From CAZPXZ01 sp965221505 (lineage in GTDB: Bacteria; Pseudomonadota; Alphaproteobacteria; Rhodobacterales; CAZPXZ01), in NCBI GenBank assembly GCA_965221505.1, contig CBDCSI010000001.1:2666001-2730000 (forward strand): 64,000 bases of DNA. The letters are read 5' to 3'. The translations under genes and the position numbers were made by a program. Below, piece after piece: positions 43,864 to 52,650 of this stretch; the stretch's first letter is position 1, and each line of letters begins with the position of its first letter. Under the pieces are notes generated by a model. That model was not told where the DNA came from, searched no databases, and worked only from the letters and a program-made list of their open reading frames with translations.

Positions 43864-44640
43864 TCAGGCGCCCCAGATGTAAATGCAACTGAACAGGAAC
43901 AGCCACACCACGTCCACGAAGTGCCAGTACCACGCCGCCGCCTCGAAGCCGATATGCCTCTCGGGCGTAAAGTCGCCGCGCAGCGCGCGACCGAGACACA
44001 CCAGCAGGAAGACCGTGCCGATGATGACGTGGGCGCCGTGGAATCCCGTCGCCATGTAGAAGGTGGCGCCGTAGATGTTGCCCGAGAATCCGAACGCCGC
44101 ATGCGAATACTCGTAGGCCTGGACGACGGTGAATAGCGCCCCGAGCGCGCAGGTCAGGATCAGCCCGTTGATCAGGCCCTTGCGATCGCCGTGGAGCAGC
44201 GCGTGATGGGCCCAGGTCACGGTGGCGCCGGAGGTGAGCAGGATCAGGGTGTTGATCAGCGGCAGGTGCCATGGATCGAAGGTCTCGACTCCGGGCGGCG
44301 GCCAGCTGCCCGACGCCGGAAACAGCGCCGAGGAAAAATACGCCCAGAACCATGCCAGGAAAAACATCACCTCGGAGGCGATGAAGAAAACCATTCCGTA
44401 GCGCAACCCGATGCGAACCACCGGCGTGTGGTCGATGCCGTTCCCCTCGCGGATCACGTCGGCCCACCAGACCCACATGACATAGAGGATGATGACCGCG
44501 CCGATCGCCAGGAACCACGGCGTGTAGCCGTGCAGCAGAAGCACGGTTCCGGCCAGCAGCGAGAATCCGCCCAGGGCGGCCAGGACGGGCCACGGGCTCG
44601 GATCGATGATGTGGTAGTCATGCTGCTTTTCGTGCGCCAT
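43864..44640 (-). CDS. ctaE: Cytochrome c oxidase subunit III
   Basis: 258 residues with seven TM helices. Starts HDYHIIDPSPWPVLAALG, then RYGMVFFIASEVMFFLAWFWAYF, PLINTLILLTSGATVTWAHHALLHGDRKG, AYEYSHAAFGFSGNIYGATFYMATGFHGAHVIIGT, and HFVDVVWLFLFSCIYIWG. It belongs to the aa3-type terminal oxidase. Subunits I, II and the assembly genes that normally precede it (ctaB, ctaG) are not found upstream; an accessory region begins directly instead. Confidence 0.96.
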   Translation of the reverse strand: MAHEKQHDYHIIDPSPWPVLAALGGFSLLAGTVLLLHGYTPWFLAIGAVIILYVMWVWWADVIREGNGIDHTPVVRIGLRYGMVFFIASEVMFFLAWFWAYFSSALFPASGSWPPPGVETFDPWHLPLINTLILLTSGATVTWAHHALLHGDRKGLINGLILTCALGALFTVVQAYEYSHAAFGFSGNIYGATFYMATGFHGAHVIIGTVFLLVCLGRALRGDFTPERHIGFEAAAWYWHFVDVVWLFLFSCIYIWGA

Positions 44641-45188
44641 GGGGGTCCCCCGTCAACCGTTCACGCTCCGGGCTTCGATAGCCCGAACGGAGCGGAATCG
44701 CAAGCTGTTCGCCGACGACGGGATCGTCGGTCCAACCGTCCGCGCGGCTTGGACGACCGATTTGCCGAGCCTCCTGCGCGTCTCCGGTCTGCCTGCCGCG
44801 GCTTCCTCGCGACGGCGAAATCAGGAGGTGACGCGCGAACGCGGCTCGGGCGTCGCACGGCGCCGGCAGCCCGGATCGCGCCGAATGCGTCGGAATCGTT
44901 CGGTAGCCGCAATCTGCCCTCGGCGCGGCATTGTAGGTGCGTTCGCGACGGAGGGGCCGGTCCGCGGACCCGTTCGCGAGAAGCGTGAGAGGACCGAGCG
45001 CCGAAACAGTCCGGCGGGTTCGCGCGGCACTTCGGGGAGGAGTACGGCGTCGGGCCGCCTACGGTCCGATGTCGCTACGACCCCCCCTTCCGACACGAGC
45101 GAGGGACGACCGCCGACGCCCGGCAGGTTGAACCCTGCGGCGCGGACCCGTAGGGTAGACGCGACACTTTCCTTCTACCGGAGAAGTC
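44641..45188. other. Intergenic with promoter region of ctaE and vapB
   Basis: No gene is supported in this 548-base divergent gap. It contains a diverged IS1380-type end at about 44718-44810 (separate entry). The promoter for the ctaE string must lie here or have been replaced. Nothing else is recognisable. Confidence 0.5.
44718..44810. repeat. Diverged IS1380-type terminal sequence (solo end)
   Basis: gatcgtcggtccaaccgtc at 44722-44740 matches 17 of 19 bases of the left terminal repeat of the IS1380 element (49211-49229, gatcgtcggtctaaccgcc). The similarity continues with gaps into the subterminal part, for example gaccgatttgccgagcctc against ggccgattcgccggccctc, and gcctgccgcggcttc against gcctgccgcgacttc. 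No transposase follows. It looks like a left-over end of a related element. Confidence 0.6.
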
Positions 45189-45479
45189 GTGAGTCTAAAC
45201 ATCAAGAACTACGAGACATGCAGGCTCGCCAGCGACCTGGCCCGACTGACCGGCGAGACCAAGACGGGCGCGATTACCGTCGCCTTACAGGAACGCCTGG
45301 AGCGCGAGCGCCGCAAGCTGGACATCGCGCGCCGCGCACGCGAGCTCCGGGCCATTGCCGAGCGCTGCGCTGCGCTCATGGGGCCCGGTCCGTCGGCAGT
45401 CGACCACGGCGACCTGCTCTACGACGAACGTGGCCTGCCCAAGTGTTCCTGGACAGTTCCGCCCTGCTTGCGATCCTGA
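45189..45479 (+). CDS. VapB-type antitoxin (Rv0623-like family)
   Basis: 96 residues. The N-terminus SLNIKNYETCRLASDLARLTGETKTGAITVALQERLERERR is the PSK/Rv0623-like antitoxin domain with a Leu/Thr-rich DNA-binding region. The toxin-wrapping C-terminus contains DLLYDERGLPK, where family members usually end; here the frame continues 11 residues inside the toxin gene. GTG 45189 follows a GGAGAAG ribosome site. Overlaps the toxin by 37 bases. Confidence 0.85.
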   Translation: MSLNIKNYETCRLASDLARLTGETKTGAITVALQERLERERRKLDIARRARELRAIAERCAALMGPGPSAVDHGDLLYDERGLPKCSWTVPPCLRS

Positions 45480-45880
45480 ACCGCGAGGCTGACGCTCAAC
45501 TCTTCGAAGACGCGATCCTGACGGTATCGCCGTGCCGCATGTCGGTAGCGAACGTGCTCGAGTCGTCGATCGCGGTGGAGAGCCGTGGCGGGGCGGAGGC
45601 CGGACGCGAGCTCGACGCATTCCTGAAGCACGCCGAAGTCGAACCGGCGCCGGTGACGGCGGAGCACGTCGAGGCGGCGCGGCAGGCCTGGCGGCGGTTC
45701 GGCAAGGGCAGGCATCCGGCAGCCTTGACCTTCGGCGACTGCTTCGCCTACGCCCTCGCTCAAGTCGCCGGCGAGCCCCTGTTGTTCAAGGGCGAGGATT
45801 TTGTGCGCACCGACGTCACGGCGGCCCTCCCCAACTCGACGCGGTCTCTCGACAGCGCCCACTGCGCTGCCGGCCGTTGA
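45443..45880 (+). CDS. VapC-type PIN-domain ribonuclease toxin
   Basis: 145 residues. It starts VFLDSSALLAILNREADA (first catalytic Asp at residue 4) and has a SVANVLESSIAVES Glu, then LTFGDCFAYALAQVAGEPLLFKGEDFVRTDV with the later acidic residues. The family cleaves RNA, often tRNA, when its antitoxin is degraded. GTG 45443 sits just after the Pro-Lys codons where antitoxins of this family usually end. Appears intact. Confidence 0.88.
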   Translation: MFLDSSALLAILNREADAQLFEDAILTVSPCRMSVANVLESSIAVESRGGAEAGRELDAFLKHAEVEPAPVTAEHVEAARQAWRRFGKGRHPAALTFGDCFAYALAQVAGEPLLFKGEDFVRTDVTAALPNSTRSLDSAHCAAGR

Positions 45881-45971
45881 GTGTCGTCAGTCAAGACCGT
45901 CGCCTCGGCTTCGCGACAGCAGGCGGCCGCGCGAGGGCGGTCACGCTGGCGATGCCGGCCCCAACGCCGCG

Positions 45972-48900
45972 TCAGTATTGGAGCCGCAGGTCCAGTTCGA
46001 TACGGGTGTCAGGCTCCCCACCTTGGCGGTGCTCCGCAGTCAGGGAGGCGTCGATGCCGTTCCGGGCGAACCCCAATCCCGTCCGGTAGTGCCGGGAGCG
46101 CGATTCGCCGCCGAACGCCAATTCGGCGGCTGGCGTAAGTTGCCCGCCGGCCGCCGCAAAGCCGTAACCGGCGCGCGCCGTAAATGACAACCGCTGCGGC
46201 TCGCCGTCGCCGCGCTCCTGCTCGAACAACCCTTCGCTTGCCAAAGCGCCGTTCCGTTGCCGCCCCCAAGCTGGACCGAACGCCAGCGACAAGCCGTGCC
46301 CGTCAGTCTCCGGCGAGATTCGCGCTTCCACGCTCGCACCCCACTCCCGCATGCCCTCTTCGGAGTGCAACGCCAGCCAGTGGCCGGACGCATCGAGGCC
46401 GAAGCGCGCGCCGGGCGCCGACAGGCGCACGCCGCCCGAAACCTCCGCGCCGGCTCCCGTCACTCCGTCGCCGCCGTCCTGGCGCAGCGCCAAAGCGCCG
46501 CGCGGCCGGATCCGCCCTTCCAGATCGGAAGATAGCGCGAAGCCGTCATGTTCAGCCTCAACGCCGCCGCGCAGGCGCCAAGCCTTCGCCGTCAAGCCGC
46601 CGATCGACGTGGACGACGAACCGTCCGTTTCGATCTGCGAGAGACTCGCACTGCCGACCGCCGACAGATTGAAACCGCCCCTGCGGGCCACCGGCAGACG
46701 GCCGATCACCGAACCCGCCAGCATCGACAGGTCCGCTCTCTCCACTTCGCCGTCGAACTGCCGGTGTTCCGCCTCTCCCTTGCCGGCGCCGAGAACTAGT
46801 TGCACGGAGCCCCCACCGTTCGTCTTCGTCTGGAGATAAGGCCACAGGGCCGTCAGAGACGTCTCCAGACGGCCCTCGAACGGGTCCAGCCGGTAGTCCA
46901 CCTCGCTCACGCCCCGAGACACCGCCACACCGGCCATCAGCCGCCCGTTCAGGCGCCCATCGACGCCCAACCAGCCGGTCCGTTGCTCTCCCTCCCAGTT
47001 GTCGCCGCTCTTGCGACCCTCGAAATTGCGCCAGTCGCCCCGGCCCCACACCGTCCAGTCCGATGCGCCCGCGGCCGGCGCTTCGCCCGCAAGCGACAAC
47101 GTAAACGCGCTGTCACGAAGCAGGGCGCCGCCATCGAACGCACTTCTCAAATTGCCGACCACGTGCCCGATACCGTCGCGTTCGCCGCCGCCGGCCATCC
47201 CGGAATCGGATGCAACACTCGCCCGAGAACCGCCCGCTGCGGTCCCTGGCTCGAGCAGGCCGCCGGCCCCGCCCACCTGCAGGCCGGCCAAAGTCAGGGA
47301 CCGCGATCCCGGCGCCGCATCGAAGCGCTGCCCGATGGTGTCCGCCGCACCGGTCAGCGCCGTCTGCGCTACCGCCGCCAGCGTCCGCTTCACGACCCGC
47401 CGCTCCGTCTCCACCGACGGTCCCGCCACAGGCGTTGCCGACGCCTCGTTCGAGACCGCGCCGCCGCCGGCGAGACCGTAGGCCCGAATACGGAAACCGT
47501 GCTCGACACCTGCGGTCAGCCCGGGCACCGTGTACGTCCTCGTCGCAGCGTCGCTGCCAGGAACGTCCGTCCACTCGTCGCCGAACGCCGCATCGCCTTC
47601 GCGCTGCTGATACTGCCACTTGCTAGCGGCGGCGCCTGAATACGTCCAGGTCAGGATTACCTGCAGCGTTCCGGGCGATGCCGACAGCACCGCAGCCGGC
47701 GGCCCCGCGACAGGCGTTGCCGACGCCTCGTTCGAGACCGCGCCGCCGCCGGCGAGACCGTAGGCCCGAACACGGAAACCGTGCTCGACATCTGCGGTCA
47801 GCCCGGGCACCGTGTACGTCCTCGTCGCGGCGTCGCTGTCGGGAACGTCCGTCCACTCGTCGCCGAACGCCGCATCGCCTTCGCGATGCTGATATTGCCA
47901 ATTGGCGATGGTGGCACCGGTTCCGGAAAACGTCCAGGACAGGGCTACCTGCCGCAGGCCCGGCGATGCCGACGCTTCCAGCATCGCAGCCGACGGGAGC
48001 GGCTCCGGCGTTGCTGCGACTTCCGCCGATCCCTGGCCGTCGCCGTGCACGTTTACTGCGCGCACTTCGAACGCATACTCCGTTCCGTTAGTCAGCTCGG
48101 TGACGGTGTGGCTGATGGTGGTCGCCGAGCTGGAATCGATGTCTTGCCAAGCGCCATACTCCGTATCCGTGGCCGCCTTTTGCCGGTACTGGTACTTCGT
48201 GATGGTGCTGTCGGACGGATCTTTCCAACTTAGAGTCACCTCGGTGTCGCCTGTGGCCGCCGTCAGCTCGGTCGGCTTGCCCGGTTTCGGATCTCTCGTC
48301 GAAAAGACCACCGATTGATCGCGGTTACTGGAACTCTCGCCCCATGCTACGGTCATGTGGAAGTCGTTATCGCCTAGTGTACTCGCCAAGGTTCCGTTCC
48401 AGGTCGCCACTCCGTTCGCAAAATTGACGACATTCCCGCTTCGGCTAGTTCCCTCGACGGTTATGACCATACCTCTGAGCGCCGTATGTTCCAATTCGAC
48501 GAAAAAATTCGAACTGTAAGAATTGCCCGCCAAGTCGTTATTGGCGCTCCCTTGCCAGCTGTCGAGACCAGGGTGAAAGGAGTTATTAATGCGATTTTCA
48601 AACCGAAGACCCGACACAGAACTTGACGATTTCGGTATCTTGAAATCCGTCTTAAATCCGATGTCATTGACTTTCGCAATTATGACCTCGTTCTCACCAC
48701 TCCCCGCTACGTCTGAGCTGCCCGTCTTCAAGTCCAGGCTGCCCGACGCTTCGATCCTGCTGATGGAGTCGTTGTCGCTGAAATAAAAATAGGCCTCGGC
48801 AGCCGCGGCACGATTCGCAAACCCGGCGGCCAGCGCAACTCCGCCCAGGAAGGTCGCGCCTAACCGAAGCGCCGCGCCGACTCCGGCGAAGCGGCGCGCG

Positions 48901-49145
48901 ATTCCTCCTCCGGCTCTCCGGTCGGACGGTGAGCCGATGTTCCGGTTCCGGCCTGCCAGACCCTCGGAAGTTGGGGGGGCAGACGGTGAATGCCGGACCG
49001 GCGGCAGCGCAGTCCACCGCTGGGCGGCGGTCAAATGGGAGCGGGCGGACGATGCGAAGTCGGAAACGCTAACCGGAACGGGGCCAACGGCGGGGCAGTT
49101 CGATTGGGAGAACGAGACATTCACAGCAAGACCTCCGGCGAACAC
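45972..49145 (-). CDS. Autotransporter with fibronectin type III repeats
   Basis: 1057 residues, a likely outer-membrane/surface protein. The export signal RFAGVGAALRLGATFLGGVALAAGFANRAAAA is near residues 85-115, after an ~80-residue Pro/Ser-rich leader, so the true start may be downstream of ATG 49145, although I find no better codon. Next is a head domain (about 117-270) with the seed SDNDSISRIEASGSLDLKTG, then three fibronectin III domains (about 270-560) marked by GKPTELTAATGDTEVTLSWKD and twice SNEASATPVAGP, a linker, and a C-terminal beta-barrel (about 700-1057) ending in DLRLQY. FN3 domains two and three are nearly identical. The head domain is coded by clearly AT-richer DNA than its surroundings. 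IS1380 lies 62 bases upstream. Confidence 0.85.
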   Translation of the reverse strand: MFAGGLAVNVSFSQSNCPAVGPVPVSVSDFASSARSHLTAAQRWTALPPVRHSPSAPPTSEGLAGRNRNIGSPSDRRAGGGIARRFAGVGAALRLGATFLGGVALAAGFANRAAAAEAYFYFSDNDSISRIEASGSLDLKTGSSDVAGSGENEVIIAKVNDIGFKTDFKIPKSSSSVSGLRFENRINNSFHPGLDSWQGSANNDLAGNSYSSNFFVELEHTALRGMVITVEGTSRSGNVVNFANGVATWNGTLASTLGDNDFHMTVAWGESSSNRDQSVVFSTRDPKPGKPTELTAATGDTEVTLSWKDPSDSTITKYQYRQKAATDTEYGAWQDIDSSSATTISHTVTELTNGTEYAFEVRAVNVHGDGQGSAEVAATPEPLPSAAMLEASASPGLRQVALSWTFSGTGATIANWQYQHREGDAAFGDEWTDVPDSDAATRTYTVPGLTADVEHGFRVRAYGLAGGGAVSNEASATPVAGPPAAVLSASPGTLQVILTWTYSGAAASKWQYQQREGDAAFGDEWTDVPGSDAATRTYTVPGLTAGVEHGFRIRAYGLAGGGAVSNEASATPVAGPSVETERRVVKRTLAAVAQTALTGAADTIGQRFDAAPGSRSLTLAGLQVGGAGGLLEPGTAAGGSRASVASDSGMAGGGERDGIGHVVGNLRSAFDGGALLRDSAFTLSLAGEAPAAGASDWTVWGRGDWRNFEGRKSGDNWEGEQRTGWLGVDGRLNGRLMAGVAVSRGVSEVDYRLDPFEGRLETSLTALWPYLQTKTNGGGSVQLVLGAGKGEAEHRQFDGEVERADLSMLAGSVIGRLPVARRGGFNLSAVGSASLSQIETDGSSSTSIGGLTAKAWRLRGGVEAEHDGFALSSDLEGRIRPRGALALRQDGGDGVTGAGAEVSGGVRLSAPGARFGLDASGHWLALHSEEGMREWGASVEARISPETDGHGLSLAFGPAWGRQRNGALASEGLFEQERGDGEPQRLSFTARAGYGFAAAGGQLTPAAELAFGGESRSRHYRTGLGFARNGIDASLTAEHRQGGEPDTRIELDLRLQY
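47422..47901. repeat. Tandem FN3-domain duplication inside the autotransporter
   Basis: Two near-identical copies of about 198 bases, at 47422-47619 and 47704-47901, are offset by 282 bases, exactly 94 codons, so the reading frame is kept. They encode WQYQ-REGDAAFGDEWTDVP to SNEASATPVAGP twice with only a few changes. This marks a recent duplication or recombination site. Confidence 0.9.
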
Positions 49146-49206
49146 CGATATTCTTCAGACTCGCGGTTAGCGTACGACATAGCGGAAGTCAAGCCGGCGC
49201 GCGATC

Positions 49207-51172
49207 CCTAGATCGTCGGTCTAACCGCCGAATCGGCCCCCGGCGGCCGATTCGCCGGCCCTCGGGCGCGATTCCGGGCCGCCTGCCGCGACTTCGGCGC
49301 AGCATCCGGCTCTGCGGGCGGTTGGCGGGCCCGATTCTGGCTGTCGCGAGGTCCCGGCGGGCCGGTTCGGGCCTTCGGCGCCCGGAATCGAGCCGGCGGA
49401 GCCGATCAGCGCCGTAGTTCCCCTATGGCACGGCGTTGCCGGCGCGTTCGCGAGGAAGTTGTGGGGTCAGGCGGGGGCCGGAGGCGGAGGTTCGATGCGC
49501 TCGAGCGCCGTTCGCAGCATTTCGGTTCCGGCTTCGCGCAGACGGAGGATGTAGCGCCTGCTGCGCCCAAGCACGAAGACGGCATGAACCGGCAAGGCCG
49601 CCCGGACGCGCTTCCAGCTCGCATGTTCGAGCTCGGTGTCTTGCAGCGCCCAGCGCGCCATGAGCCGATGAACGTTGGCGCTCAGGACCGTCGCCTGCCA
49701 CCAGGCTGCGTTGCTGCCGAAGCGTCCGCAGGGCATGCGTCCCCCCGCGAGCCCGTTCTTCAGGTCGTCGTGGACCCGCTCGCCGTAGCCGCATCGCCCG
49801 TTCGCGAACTCCACCAGTTCCTGGGCCGACTTCGACGCCGGCCCCAGTCCGTCGGCTTGCCGGTCGCCCGGCTCCGGGAAGTCAGTCACCAGCACCCGCG
49901 TGTGATACGCCGGCCGGCCGTTCGCGGCCGAGACCTAGTCCTCGCCGACGCCGAGCTCGTTCCTCAACTCTCGCCGGTGCGCGACGTAGCGGACGATGTC
50001 GGCGCCCTTGCTGTAGCCGTCCGCGTTGGAGACGAAGTTCACTTCGGGGACCGCCTCGCCCTCCACCTCCTCGTCCTCCCACACCGGATCGCCGCCGTCT
50101 TCCGGATCCTTGCGCTTCGGACGCACCAGGGGTCGCCAGTCCTCCTCCGGGACTTTCGCCACCGCCGCCTGCAGCTCCTCGGAGTGAACCGCCGAGATCG
50201 CAAACCCGATCACCCCGAGACGTTCCGTGCCGTCCGTCCGGGACTCGGGACGGTTGCAGTACCGGATCACCTGCTTGCTGTGCCCGGCAGAATCGCTGCG
50301 AAGCTGCAAGCGTTCCGCCGACGCCGGAAGAGCGTCCACCGCCGCCTCGAGCGCCCGCCGGTTCCCCTCCTTGGCCGGAACGTTGCCGTCGCGCATCTCC
50401 CATTTCGCCACCATCCCGATCTCGGAGACGTAGACGGTCAGCGGCTGATACCCCCGCTCCCCGGGGTGCGTGCCCTTGGCCGAACGGTAGGTCGGCAACG
50501 CCTCCCGCTTGAACGACGCGACGATCGTCGCGTCCATGTCCAGCGTTACCTCCGACACCTCCGCCTCCTCGAAGCCGAGCGACGTCAAGCGCCGAATCGC
50601 AGCCTGGAACGGAGCCAGCGACGCCGACGAAGCCGGCACATACGCCTCGCCTTTCGCCCGCTCCCGCGCCGCCGCCTCGTCGTGATGCCGATACGGCCAC
50701 TCCTCGATCGCCGTCTCCGAAGGAAACGTCCGCTTCCGGCCCTTCCGGTGCCGACGGGCCAGCTTCCATCGCGAGCGACCGACGATACGCGCCTCGTGCG
50801 CCCGAACCAACGCGCAAGGTCCCGGATCCGCCTCCAACTTCGCGACGTCGGATAGCGACTCCAACCCAAGCAAATTCAACACGCACAGCGTCAGCATCGT
50901 CTGACCGTCCGTCCAACCCTGACGCCTGGACACGCCGGATGGAAGATCGCGCAGCACGCCGCTGCGCGCCAGGCACCGGAGCCACAGTTCGAGGCCGCCG
51001 TACGGCGTCGCGCCGTCGACGGACGCGTGAACCTCGGTCGAGACCCCGATCACTGTCGGAACAAGCGTTTCGTTCACCAATTCCTTGAAAGACCGAATCG
51101 TCCGAAAGCAGTGCAACACTTTGGTACATACACAAAAACCGGCTACGAGAGCGAGTTTGATCGACGATCAGG
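49207..51172. mobile_element. IS1380-family insertion sequence
   Basis: 1966 bases. The imperfect terminal inverted repeats are cctagatcgtcggtctaacc at 49207-49226 and, read from the other end, cctgatcgtcgatcaaactc at 51172-51153; they differ by a one-base gap and a few changes. A direct duplication, gcgatc, flanks it at 49201-49206 and 51173-51178, as expected for a transposition target duplication. Size and a single long transposase gene fit IS1380. It separates the autotransporter promoter region from whatever lay upstream. Confidence 0.85.
49467..51119 (-). pseudogene. IS1380 transposase interrupted by an in-frame TAG
   Basis: About 550 codons in one frame from GTG 51119. DDE-type features are VSEVTLDMDATIVASF (first Asp), QLRSDSAGHSKQVIRYC (second Asp) and, after the stop, FANGRCGYGERVHDDLKNGLAGGRMPCGRFG-NAAWWQATVLSANV, equivalent to the family's C-terminal NQRG-IKEGK catalytic-Glu region. 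A TAG at 49937-49935 (after LGVGED) separates the catalytic Glu part, while the reading frame on both sides is the same. It is a nonsense mutation, so the element is probably immobile unless the stop is suppressed. Confidence 0.8.
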
Positions 51173-51182
51173 GCGATCCCTA

Positions 51183-52650
51183 GCAGTCCAACATCATTGC
51201 AGTGCGGGATAGAGCGAACGGAGTTTGATCCGAGCGTCTTCGGTCGTGAACCTCCATTGTACGGCGGATTTCTCGCGATTTCGCCGGGCTTCCCATGCCT
51301 CGACTTCCCGGATCAGGGCTTCCCGGTCCGGGATGCCGCGGAACAGACGCTGGCGCGACAACACGCCGATCTCGATTTCGGCCATGTTGAGCCAACTGCC
51401 GTGTTCGGGCGTGTAGTGGATCTCGATGCGCTCGACGATGCGTCGCGCCTCGGCGGGCTCGAACGTCTCCTACAGGGAGGACAGCGAGTGAGCGTTCAGA
51501 TTTTCCGTCACGAGCACCAGCTTCTTGTCCGGGAAGACGTCGTCGACCAGCGACCGGATCGACGCCGCCCAATCCTGCCGAGTGCGCCGGTCGGTCACCT
51601 GCACCCAGCGCCAGCCGTCCAGGACAACGAACACCGTGAACAGATTGGCCATGCCGTTGCGAACGTATTCGTAGTCCACGACGGCCGGCTGGCCGGGCCG
51701 GGGGAGCCCCGGCAACCGGACCTCCCGGGTCTGCTGCTTCGAGACCTCGTCGATGCACAGAAGGACCTCGTCCTCGCCGAGCGTGAGACAGTAGACCTCC
51801 AGGACGTTCTCCATGGCGCAGACGAACTCTGCGTTGGCCTTGGGGGGAATGCACCATTATTGCTTCAGCCACGGCATGACATCGTTTCTCTTAGCGTCTT
51901 CCGCACCGTCTCCGTGCTGATGCTGTCGACGATCTCCAACTCCACCGGGCGCTCGCCCAACAGCAGAAACTCGCGAAAGAGAGTAGCGGACAACCGACAA
52001 GAACGCGTCGCTCGCCCGGAGTTATCCACAATCCGCCCCGACCGGCGGGGGAGAAGAGGAGGATTCCTTCTCTATCTGTCGTTTCCTAAATGGAAGGCGC
52101 AACGTCCAGCGCGAATGCCCCTCCGGAGGGGAGGAGCCACCGCGACCCACCGGGCCTTCCCGGCCCCGTCCAGCTTGCGCGGCTTCCGGTTGACCTGCTT
52201 GCGACGCTCCAGCGTCGCCGCCAAGCCCTCCAGCACACACTGCTTCCGCACCCGCTCCACCGTCGCGCGGCCGATGAGCAACGCCGACGCGATCTCCGAA
52301 TCCGTCTTCCCGCCATCGTCCCGACCCTCGTCCGCCAGCAGGAGTATGTGCGCGCGACGACGCTTGTGCGCCGACGCCTTGCCCTTCGTCAAGGCGGCCA
52401 ACTCCTTGCGCTCCTCCTCCGAGAGGTTGATCCGATAGTGCTTCCTGCGTACTTGTTCCGTGGCCGGACCTCGACTGACCTGCTGACGCCCGTCCGATCC
52501 GACGCCCCGCAGAACGCCCGACCGCCAGGCGCTTGTTGTGGTTGGTCAGCAGACACATACCAGATTCTGAGCCCCCGTCAACCTCCCGGAAACGCAGAAA
52601 CCCTCGAGAGCCGTCCGACAAAATCCATCAATTCGTCGCAGTCAGACCAC
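51183..52650. mobile_element. Degenerate IS630-family element flanked by TA
   Basis: About 1.47 kb between TA dinucleotides at 51181-51182 and 52651-52652, the duplication IS630 elements make. The ends gcagtccaac and, read inward from the right, gtggtctgac match at 6 of 10 bases, all differences being transitions. It contains a broken IS630 transposase. It sits 8 bases from the IS1380 element, and its right end supplies the last base of the hom stop codon. Confidence 0.55.
51194..52470 (-). pseudogene. Decayed IS630 transposase
   Basis: Pieces in different frames align to one IS630 transposase. The N-terminal helix-turn-helix part (KHYRINLSEEERKELAAL, RRRAHILLLADEG, ATVERVRKQCVLEGL) lies at about 52470-52140. 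A middle piece VELEIVDSISTETVRKTL lies near 51930, after an apparent ~120-base insertion. The DDE part (VLLCIDEVSKQQTREVRLPG, VTENLNAHSLSSL) is at 51814-51473 and the end (NMAEIEIGVLSRQRLF, FTTEDARIKLRSLYP) at 51385-51194. In-frame stops are TAA at 51859-51857 and TAG at 51472-51470, where relatives have Tyr. Clearly inactive. Confidence 0.8.
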
